6,018 nt of DNA, taken from NCBI GenBank assembly GCA_902495025.1, contig CABUWB010000129.1, positions 1 to 6,018 on the forward strand, in the 5' to 3' direction. Of this stretch, positions 1 through 5,231 are shown piece after piece. A program made the translations under genes and the position numbers. The stretch is from an uncultured Eubacteriales bacterium (GTDB lineage Bacteria > Bacillota > Clostridia > Lachnospirales > CAG-274). Every line of letters starts with the position of its first letter. Position 1 is the first letter of the stretch. Under the pieces are notes generated by a model, which worked only from the letters and a program-made list of their open reading frames with translations, ran no database searches and was not told the origin of the DNA.

Positions 1-1028
1 ACAGCTTTGACGGACTTGTTGAGGCGTTTGAAAGAGTGGGCTTAGCAGGCAGAAAGCTTTGCATTATAACTGACAGCAATGTTGCGCCCCTTTACCTTGA
101 TAAGGTTAAGGCTCTGCTTGACGGACACTTTTTAAAGGTTGTAAGCTATACTTTTGAGGCTGGCGAAAACAGCAAAAATCTTGATGTTATAAGTGATTTT
201 TATGATTTTTTTGTAAAAGAGCAGCTTGACAGACGCTCAGTACTTGCTGCGCTTGGCGGCGGGGTTGCAGGTGATATGACAGGCTTTGCGGCAGCTACAT
301 ATATGAGGGGTATCCCCTTTGTGCAGATACCAACAACACTGCTTTCACAGGTTGACAGCAGTGTAGGCGGAAAAACAGGTGTTGACTACAAGGGCAATAA
401 AAATATGGTGGGTGCATTCTATCAGCCACATTTTGTATACATCAACACAGCTACGCTTAAAACCCTGCCAAAGAGGGAGTTTGCGGCAGGTATGGCTGAG
501 GCTGTAAAGTATGGATATATTATAGATAAGGACTATCTTGAATACATTACTGAAAATAAGGAGAGCATTAAGGCACTTGACCATGACATCATGGCTAAGG
601 TGGTTTACGGCAGCTGCAAGTGTAAGGCTTACGTTGTGGATAAGGACGAAAAGGTAAGCGGTTTAAGAGAGATTTTAAACTTTGGACATACCTTTGGTCA
701 TGCGGTGGAAACCCTTTCTGATTTTAAGCTGATACATGGCGAGTGTGTTGCAACAGGCATGGCGGCAGGCTTATATTTATCTGCAAAAAGGGGTACAATT
801 ACACAGAAGGACTTAACTGATGCAGAGCAGCTTTTAACTTATTTTGACCTCCCCATAAGGGCAGAGGGCTTTAATGCGGACAAGGTGTTTGAGCAGATGT
901 TCTATGATAAAAAGACAAAGGACGGCAAGCTCAATATAGTTTTGCTTAAAAAAATGGGCGAGGCTTATACAGAGAAGAATGCGTCCGATGATGAGGTTAA
1001 GGCTGCAATAAATTACATTGTAGGGTAA
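1..1028 (+). CDS. aroB: 3-dehydroquinate synthase, 5'-truncated by window edge
   Basis: Converts DAHP to 3-dehydroquinate, the second step of the cytoplasmic shikimate pathway, using NAD+ and a divalent metal. The frame is open from base 3, ahead of a GTG at 36. The 11 residues before that GTG (SFDGLVEAFER) fit the family's N-terminal helix, so the true start lies upstream of the window and the GTG is internal. Counting visible residues from base 3, the nucleotide-binding GGGVAGD is at about 85-91, PTTLLSQVDSSVGGKTGVD at about 110-128, NMVGAFYQP at about 134-142, GMAEAVKYG at about 163-171, NFGHTFGH near 226-233 and HGE near 245. These contain the expected metal ligands: one Glu (in GMAEAVKYG) and two His (in GHTFGH and HGE). 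342 codons including the stop are visible; full-length AroB is about 350-360 residues, so little is missing. lspA follows after 9 nt, suggesting cotranscription. Nothing looks degenerate. Confidence 0.96.
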   Translation, partial: SFDGLVEAFERVGLAGRKLCIITDSNVAPLYLDKVKALLDGHFLKVVSYTFEAGENSKNLDVISDFYDFFVKEQLDRRSVLAALGGGVAGDMTGFAAATYMRGIPFVQIPTTLLSQVDSSVGGKTGVDYKGNKNMVGAFYQPHFVYINTATLKTLPKREFAAGMAEAVKYGYIIDKDYLEYITENKESIKALDHDIMAKVVYGSCKCKAYVVDKDEKVSGLREILNFGHTFGHAVETLSDFKLIHGECVATGMAAGLYLSAKRGTITQKDLTDAEQLLTYFDLPIRAEGFNADKVFEQMFYDKKTKDGKLNIVLLKKMGEAYTEKNASDDEVKAAINYIVG

Positions 1029-1037
1029 GGTGCTGAT

Positions 1038-1502
1038 ATGATATTTTTAATTGCGTGTATTGTTCTTATAGCCATAGACCAGCTTACAAAGCTTGTAGTG
1101 CTGAACAGCTTAAAACCTGTTGAAAATGTAGACATAATAAAGGGCTTTTTCTCCCTTACCTATGTTGAAAACAGGGGTGCGGCATTTGGTATGCTGGAGG
1201 GCGGCAAGTGGATTTTTCTTGCAATAACGGCAGCGGTCGTCGTACTTGTGGCTGTTTACTATATTAAAATGCAGAAAACAAAGGAAAATCTGTGGCTAAG
1301 AATAGCTATGGCGATGATTGTTTCGGGTGCTGTAGGCAATGCGATAGACAGGCTTTTCAGAGGCTTTGTGGTGGATTTTCTCAATTTCTGGATTTTTGGC
1401 TGGGATTTCCCTGTATTTAACTTTGCAGATATACTTGTTGTACTGGGTACAATACTGCTTGCAGGCGGAATTATCATTTTTGACGGAAAGGAAAAGGCAT
1501 AA
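1038..1502 (+). CDS. lspA: Lipoprotein signal peptidase (signal peptidase II)
   Basis: Membrane aspartic protease that removes the signal peptide of diacylglyceryl-modified prolipoproteins just before the lipobox Cys. 154 aa, a normal family length. Hydrophobic segments lie at about residues 2-20, 58-77, 87-104 and 128-148, matching the four-helix topology. Conserved blocks are DQLTK (14-18), ENRGAAFG (44-51), GNAIDR (100-105), VVDFLNF (111-117) and FNFAD (127-131). The catalytic pair is Asp113 (VVD) and Asp131 (FNFAD), with the usual 18-residue spacing. Start choice: the ATG has AAGGTG at 1027-1032, overlapping the aroB stop, with 5 nt spacing. The stop overlaps the next gene's start in TAATG, which indicates translational coupling. 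lspA followed by an RluD-type gene is the conserved order seen in Bacillus (lspA-ylyB). Confidence 0.97.
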   Translation: MIFLIACIVLIAIDQLTKLVVLNSLKPVENVDIIKGFFSLTYVENRGAAFGMLEGGKWIFLAITAAVVVLVAVYYIKMQKTKENLWLRIAMAMIVSGAVGNAIDRLFRGFVVDFLNFWIFGWDFPVFNFADILVVLGTILLAGGIIIFDGKEKA

Positions 1503-2425
1503 TGGATATTTTTATTGCGGAGGCGCAAGACACAGGCAGACGAATTGACGTATATCTTAATGAAATGCTTGATGACCTTTCAAGGAGCGCACTGCAAAAG
1601 CTTATTGAAAAAAATGAAATTATGGTTAATCAAAAAGCCATAAATAAAAATTATAAGCTGCGTGAGGGTGATGAAATAAGCGTAAATATCCCCGAGCCTG
1701 AAAGCATTGACATTCTGCCCGAGGATATTCCGCTTGATATTCTTTATGAGGACAGGGATTTAATAGTTGTAAACAAGCCGCAGAATATGGTTGTGCACCC
1801 TGCCCCGGGGCATTACAGCGGTACACTTGTAAATGCGCTTATGTACCACTGCGGTGATAATCTTTCGGGTATAAACGGCGTACTGCGCCCCGGTATCGTA
1901 CACAGAATTGACAAAGATACCTCGGGTGTTCTTGTTGCGGCAAAAAGCGAGGCAGCACACAGGGGACTTACCGAGCAGCTTGCGGCACACTCTATGAAGC
2001 GTATATACAATGCCATTGTGTACAACAGCTTTAAGGAGGACGAGGGTACGGTTGACAAAATGCTTGCAAGGTCTCCGCAGGACAGAAAAAAGATAACCGT
2101 TGTTGCAACGGGCGGCAGAAATGCGGTTACACATTACAGAGTTATGCAGAGAATGGGTAACTTTACCCTGCTTGAGCTGCAGCTTGAAACAGGCAGAACA
2201 CATCAGATAAGGGTACATATGTCGCATATAGGGCATCCACTACTTGGCGACCCCGTTTACGGACCCAAAAAGCAGCCATATAACCTTTTGGGTCAGGTGC
2301 TGCATGCAAGGGTGCTGGGCTTTGTGCACCCTGTAACAGGTGAATATATGGAGTTTGAAACTAAGCTCCCCGATTATTTTGAAAAACTTATTTTAAAGCT
2401 TGGGGGTAGATTGGATAATGTTTAA
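1502..2425 (+). CDS. RluA-family pseudouridine synthase, RluD/YlyB type
   Basis: 307 aa enzyme predicted to isomerise specific uridines to pseudouridine in RNA; the RluD group acts on 23S rRNA. An N-terminal S4 RNA-binding domain covers about residues 12-60, with RIDVYLNEML, SRSALQKLIEKNEIMVN and the LREGDEI turn. The catalytic domain contains VVNKPQNMVVHPAPGH (89-104), the catalytic-Asp motif HRIDKDTSGVLVAAKS (134-149, Asp137), the MKRIYNAIV strand (165-173), ETGRTHQIRVHMSHIGHPLLGDPVYG (229-254) and a final HAR.LGFVHP block (268-277). The ATG overlaps the lspA stop by one base (TAATG), with AAAAGG at 1492-1497 as the Shine-Dalgarno site. In Bacillus subtilis the gene in this position (ylyB) lies between lspA and pyrR; here pyrR and pyrP are absent and the pyrB homologue overlaps directly. 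The exact target uridines cannot be read from the sequence, so no symbol is given. Confidence 0.94.
   Translation: MDIFIAEAQDTGRRIDVYLNEMLDDLSRSALQKLIEKNEIMVNQKAINKNYKLREGDEISVNIPEPESIDILPEDIPLDILYEDRDLIVVNKPQNMVVHPAPGHYSGTLVNALMYHCGDNLSGINGVLRPGIVHRIDKDTSGVLVAAKSEAAHRGLTEQLAAHSMKRIYNAIVYNSFKEDEGTVDKMLARSPQDRKKITVVATGGRNAVTHYRVMQRMGNFTLLELQLETGRTHQIRVHMSHIGHPLLGDPVYGPKKQPYNLLGQVLHARVLGFVHPVTGEYMEFETKLPDYFEKLILKLGGRLDNV
2402..2406 (+). promoter_or_regulatory. Shine-Dalgarno site for the pyrB homologue
   Basis: A run of five G inside the end of the pseudouridine synthase gene, 11 nt before the ATG at 2418. It supports that ATG, since an in-frame TTG at 2400 sits on top of the G-run and would have no room for it. 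The spacing is slightly long, so coupling to translation of the overlapping upstream gene probably matters more than the site itself. Confidence 0.6.
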
Positions 2426-3338
2426 GAGGAAGGATTTTATCGGTCTTGCCGACCTGTCAAAAGAGGAAATTTTAAATATCCTTGAAACGGCAGAAACAAT
2501 GAAGTACGTTTTAAGCCAGAACAATAAAAAGGTACCTTATTTAAACGGTAAGTCGGTTATTATGCTCTTTTATGAAAAAAGCGTAAGGGCAAAGCTCTCC
2601 TATGAGCTTGCGGCGCAGTATTTAAGTGCCAACATTGTCGAGCTTACCGTAACTGACGGTGACGAGCGCCATTCCAACATAAACGATATGGGACGTACCA
2701 TTGACCAGATGGGCGGTGATTTTATCATTTGCAGACACCCTATGTCGGGCAGTGCAAAATTCCTGTCGGAGAGGGTTAAGGCAAGTGTTCTGAATGCCGG
2801 CGACGGTATCAATGAGGACCCAAGTCAGGCTCTGCTTGACCTTATGACTATTAAGGACGTAAAGGGACATTTTGAGGGACTTAATGTTACCATTGTTGGT
2901 GATGTTGCTGGCTCAAGGGTTGCAAGGAGTAATATATGGGGACTTACCACACTTGGTGCAAATGTTGCAGTTGCAGGCCCTCCGACTATGATACCCATAG
3001 ATATTGAAAAGTTTGGCGTAAGGGTGTTTTATGATATAAGGCAGGCTATACAGGAGGCTGATGTTATTATAAGCCTAAGGCTGCAAAAGGAAGAAAAATA
3101 CGGCAGTAAGCTGCCCTCCTTTAATGAATACAGAAATTATTTCAAGCTCGATTCGTCTGTTATGAAATATGCAAAGCCCGACTCTATTATTATGCACCCG
3201 GGCAGCCCCGATACAAGGGTTGAGATTTCCTCCGACCTTGTCGAGAGCAAGCGCTGTATTCTTGACGACCAGATAACCAACGGTGTTGCAATACGTATGG
3301 CGCTGCTGTATCTTTTATCAATGGGAAGGGGGCTTTAA
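2418..3338 (+). CDS. Aspartate carbamoyltransferase homologue with altered carbamoyl-phosphate site
   Basis: 306 aa, full length for the PyrB catalytic chain (about 304-310). ATCase joins carbamoyl phosphate and aspartate in pyrimidine synthesis. Preserved fold landmarks: FYEKSVRAKLSYELAAQYL (51-69), ICRHP (104-108), VLNAGDG (124-130), LLDLMTI (139-145), VGDVAGSRVARSN (160-172), LRLQKEE (220-226), HPGSPDTRVEI (260-270) and NGVAIRMALL (288-297). Compared with Bacillus and E. coli PyrB, the STRTR loop is S55-V-R-A-K59, HPTQ is D134-P-S-Q137, KGE is R84-H-S, and HPxPxNRG is HPGSPDTR. Retained: Ser55, Arg57, Arg106, Arg167, Arg221, Gln137 and Gln223. So the aspartate side looks intact while the carbamoyl-phosphate side does not. 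The ATG overlaps the upstream stop by 8 nt. No stop or frameshift interrupts the gene, which argues for selection. It may be a low-activity ATCase, a transcarbamoylase of changed specificity, or a non-catalytic subunit. Family assignment is secure, function is not, so pyrB is not used as a symbol. Confidence 0.9.
   Translation: MFKRKDFIGLADLSKEEILNILETAETMKYVLSQNNKKVPYLNGKSVIMLFYEKSVRAKLSYELAAQYLSANIVELTVTDGDERHSNINDMGRTIDQMGGDFIICRHPMSGSAKFLSERVKASVLNAGDGINEDPSQALLDLMTIKDVKGHFEGLNVTIVGDVAGSRVARSNIWGLTTLGANVAVAGPPTMIPIDIEKFGVRVFYDIRQAIQEADVIISLRLQKEEKYGSKLPSFNEYRNYFKLDSSVMKYAKPDSIIMHPGSPDTRVEISSDLVESKRCILDDQITNGVAIRMALLYLLSMGRGL
3326..3332 (+). promoter_or_regulatory. Shine-Dalgarno site for the pyrC homologue
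   Basis: AAGGGGG lies inside the last codons of the pyrB homologue, 7 nt before the ATG at 3340. It fixes that start over an in-frame ATG at 3283, which would add 19 residues read out of frame through the upstream gene (MLQYVWRCC...) that resemble nothing in the family. From 3340 the protein begins MELLIKNARIV, the normal beginning of the amidohydrolase beta-sandwich. Confidence 0.75.
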
Positions 3339-3339
3339 T

Positions 3340-4614
3340 ATGGAGCTGCTTATTAAAAATGCACGCATAGTTTCGGAGTTCTATTCCGATGAAAAGCCTA
3401 TGGACGTATACATATCCGATGGTATAATTAAGGAGATAGGCGAAGGGCTTTCCTATAACTGTGAGGTAATTGATGCGGACGGCAATCTGCTTATGCCGGG
3501 GCTTATTGATATTTCCTGCAAGATATGCGAGAGCGGCTATGAAAATAAGGATAATATAATTAAGGTTAGCCAGAGTGCGGCGGCAGGCGGCTTTACCACG
3601 CTTACTACCTCACCTAAAACCCTGCCCATAATCGACAATAAATCGGTTGTGGAGTATGTATACGGCAAGGTTGCGGAAGGCTCTGTTATAAATATGTTCC
3701 TTTTCGGCAGCATGACAAAGGGCTGCGAGGGTGAGGAAATAGCAGAGATAGGCGAAATGGTGGACAAGGGCGTTATTGCCATTGCCGACGGCGGCACCTC
3801 CGTATCAAATGCCGAAACACTGAAAAATATAATGCTTTATATAAGAATGTTTGATGTACCGCTTATCACCCAGTGTATGGATAAGGATTTAGCTGGCGAC
3901 GGTATGGTAAACAGTGGTTATATGTCAACCAAGCTTGGTTTAAAGGGCAGCCCTGTGGAGGCAGAGGAGATTATAGTAACACGCAATCTTATACTTGCAA
4001 AGCACCATAACTGCCGTATGCACATTACAAGTGTAACGGCGGGCAACAGTGTTCACCATATAAGGGACTCAAAAAAGGTTTGCGATTTTATAACCGCAGG
4101 CACCTGTCCGCATTATTTCACGCTGACCGAAAAGGAGATTGAAAACTTTAATACCCTTGCAAAGGTAACCCCTCCTTTAAGGACGGACAGCGACGTTGAG
4201 CAGATAATAAGAGGCATTAAGGACGGCACAATAGATGTTATAAGCTCGGGACACATGCCTGCGCCTGTTGACAGAAAAAATACCGAGTTTGAAAAGGCGG
4301 CGTATGGTATATCTGCACTTGAAACCTCGCTTATGGTAAGCTACACAAGCCTTGTCAAGGGCGGTGTTATTACTGTGCAGCAGCTTGCGGAAAAAATGGC
4401 GTCAAACCCTGCAAGGATACTTGGTCTTAAAACAAAGGGCGTAATTAAAGAGGGTATGGACGCCGACCTTATCGTTGTTGACGGTGATAATAAATATATG
4501 GTTGACTCCTCGCAGTTTGCGTCAAAGGCTAAATATTCACCTTATGACGGACAGGAGCTTTACGGCAAAACCCTTGTTACCGTATGCGGCGGCAGGGTTG
4601 TGTCAAAGCTGTAA
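3340..4614 (+). CDS. Dihydroorotase-like protein lacking all metal ligands (PyrC'-type pseudoenzyme)
   Basis: 424 aa, close to type I dihydroorotase (B. subtilis about 428), the zinc enzyme that cyclises carbamoyl aspartate to dihydroorotate. The fold is clear: an N-terminal beta-sandwich strand (MELLIKNARIV), LLMPGLIDIS (50-59), AAGGFTT (81-87), CPHYFTLTE (256-264), TPPLR (277-281), KDGTIDVISSGHMPAP (294-309), FEKAAYGISALET (317-329) and GMDADLIVVD (372-381). The active site is gone. HVHLR is S59-C-K61-I-C63; the bridging Asp is Gly151; HCED is Q178-C-M-D; the HVS histidine is Ser231; TDH is S-G304-H; the substrate residues Asn93 and His308 are Lys93 and Ala308. The gene is uninterrupted and starts one base after the pyrB homologue stops. 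The known parallel is Pseudomonas PyrC', an inactive DHOase that supports ATCase assembly. I infer a structural or regulatory partner of the adjacent ATCase-like protein. A new activity that needs no metal cannot be excluded. Hydrolysis by the dihydroorotase mechanism is very unlikely. Confidence 0.92.
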   Translation: MELLIKNARIVSEFYSDEKPMDVYISDGIIKEIGEGLSYNCEVIDADGNLLMPGLIDISCKICESGYENKDNIIKVSQSAAAGGFTTLTTSPKTLPIIDNKSVVEYVYGKVAEGSVINMFLFGSMTKGCEGEEIAEIGEMVDKGVIAIADGGTSVSNAETLKNIMLYIRMFDVPLITQCMDKDLAGDGMVNSGYMSTKLGLKGSPVEAEEIIVTRNLILAKHHNCRMHITSVTAGNSVHHIRDSKKVCDFITAGTCPHYFTLTEKEIENFNTLAKVTPPLRTDSDVEQIIRGIKDGTIDVISSGHMPAPVDRKNTEFEKAAYGISALETSLMVSYTSLVKGGVITVQQLAEKMASNPARILGLKTKGVIKEGMDADLIVVDGDNKYMVDSSQFASKAKYSPYDGQELYGKTLVTVCGGRVVSKL

Positions 4615-4642
4615 AAAATATGACAAAATTTCAAAATAATGC

Positions 4643-4671
4643 TTGCAATGGATAATTAACTGTGGTATAAT
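4643..4671 (+). promoter_or_regulatory. Sigma-A-type promoter for rplS
   Basis: -35 TTGCAA (4643-4648), a 17-nt spacer, then a perfect -10 TATAAT (4666-4671) preceded by TGG, an extended -10 element. Transcription should begin near 4678, giving a leader of about 72 nt before rplS. It lies in the AT-rich gap after the pyrC homologue. I see no terminator in 4615-4642, so readthrough from the upstream operon into rplS is also possible. Confidence 0.85.
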
Positions 4672-4687
4672 ACTTTTCTGTGAGTAC

Positions 4688-4727
4688 GGATGTTCCGCTG
4701 TTAGGGCAAAATCTATTAAGAACATCT
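4688..4727 (+). promoter_or_regulatory. Structured rplS leader, candidate L19 autoregulatory leader
   Basis: GATGTTC at 4689-4695 is exactly complementary to GAACATC at 4720-4726, and a G-U pair (4688/4727) extends the stem to 8 bp. It encloses a 24-nt loop containing GCTGTTAGGGC. The hairpin sits wholly inside the predicted 5' UTR, just before the Shine-Dalgarno AAAGGA (4734-4739, 10 nt from the ATG). Firmicutes are known to have an L19 leader RNA family upstream of rplS, thought to let excess L19 repress its own synthesis. Position and stem suit that family; I could not run a covariance search, so membership is an inference. Confidence 0.6.
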
Positions 4728-4749
4728 ATGAAGAAAGGAAAATAAAATT

Positions 4750-5112
4750 ATGAACAACAGTATCATTAAGGAAATTGAAGCAGCTCAGTTAAAGGACAAT
4801 ATCCCATCATTCAACGTTGGTGATACAGTACGTGTATACGCTAAGGTTGTTGAGGGTACAAAGGAACGTATCCAGATGTTCGAGGGTGTTGTACTTAAAA
4901 GACAGGGTGGCAGCTCAAGGGAAACTTTCACTGTTAGACGTGTTTCTTACGGTGTAGGTGTTGAAAAGACCTGGCCTGTACACTCACCAAGAATTGACCG
5001 TATCGAAGTTGTAAGATATGGTATCGTTAGACGTGCTAAGCTTAACTATCTTAGAGATAGAATTGGTAAGGCAGCTAAGGTTAAGGAAGATATCAACAGA
5101 CGTGCAAAGTAA
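4750..5112 (+). CDS. rplS: 50S ribosomal protein L19
   Basis: 120 aa, slightly longer than the usual 114-118 because of a few C-terminal residues. L19 binds 23S rRNA at the 30S-50S interface. Diagnostic segments: FNVGDTVRVYAKVVEGTKERIQ (21-42), FEGVVLKRQG (44-53), ETFTVRR.SYGVGVEKTWPVHSP (58-79) and RRAKLNYLRDRIGKAAKV (94-111). The start is the ATG after AAAGGA with 10 nt spacing. Codons differ visibly from the neighbouring genes (many GTT, GTA, GGT and CGT codons), as expected for a highly expressed ribosomal gene. It has its own promoter and leader upstream and a terminator 12 nt after the stop, so it looks monocistronic. The commonly linked rimM-trmD upstream and lepB/rbgA downstream are not here. 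Confidence 0.98.
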   Translation: MNNSIIKEIEAAQLKDNIPSFNVGDTVRVYAKVVEGTKERIQMFEGVVLKRQGGSSRETFTVRRVSYGVGVEKTWPVHSPRIDRIEVVRYGIVRRAKLNYLRDRIGKAAKVKEDINRRAK

Positions 5113-5124
5113 TTTGACGTTAAG

Positions 5125-5155
5125 AAAAGGGAGTACCGAATGGTACTCCTTTTTT
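5125..5155 (+). terminator. Intrinsic terminator of rplS
   Basis: GGAGTACC (5130-5137) pairs with GGTACTCC (5142-5149) around a GAAT tetraloop. The stem can extend by a G-U pair and four A-U pairs (AAAA 5125-5128 with T 5151-5154). It is followed directly by a run of T ending at 5155. It starts 12 nt after the rplS stop, the standard position. Confidence 0.92.
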
Positions 5156-5184
5156 GGTGCGTTGACATGATGTATGTCTTGATA

Positions 5185-5227
5185 AAAAAGCAGAAATGTC
5201 ATATCAGATACGGCATTTCTGCTTTTT
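5185..5227. terminator. Bidirectional terminator between rplS and the nhaC-type gene
   Basis: A perfect 14-bp inverted repeat: AAAAAGCAGAAATG (5185-5198) with CATTTCTGCTTTTT (5214-5227), around a 15-nt loop whose edges can add a G-U and a C-G pair. The T run on the plus strand and the T run made by the A tract on the minus strand allow termination either way. It ends 4 nt before the minus-strand stop codon at 5232, so it is probably the main terminator of that gene and a backup for rplS. Confidence 0.88.
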
Positions 5228-5231
5228 AATT

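Noticed and set aside
1760..2236. 158-codon open frame on the minus strand
   Set aside because: It lies entirely antisense to the pseudouridine synthase, whose motifs are unmistakable; its translation is rich in Cys, His and Arg in no recognisable pattern.
2400..2417. Upstream TTG start for the pyrB homologue, adding MGVDWI
   Set aside because: The TTG coincides with the G-rich Shine-Dalgarno site and the added residues do not match the family; ATG at 2418 gives a normal-length protein beginning MFKRKDFIGL.
3283..3339. Upstream ATG start for the pyrC homologue, adding 19 residues
   Set aside because: The extension overlaps the conserved C-terminus of the pyrB homologue in another frame and has no family resemblance; ATG at 3340 has a strong Shine-Dalgarno site at good spacing.
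2418..4614. The pyrB/pyrC homologues as decaying pseudogenes
   Set aside because: Both frames are full length with no stops or frameshifts, good Shine-Dalgarno sites and intact fold motifs; changes are concentrated at active-site positions, unlike random decay. Population data would settle it.
5164..5178. GACAT/ATGTC inverted repeat with a 5-nt loop
   Set aside because: Only 5 bp, between two much stronger terminator hairpins; expected by chance and given no role.
5162..5190. TTGACA at 5162-5167 as a promoter -35 element
   Set aside because: No acceptable -10 at 16-18 nt (the nearest, GATAAA, is only 13 nt away), and it sits between two terminators facing a convergent gene's 3' end.
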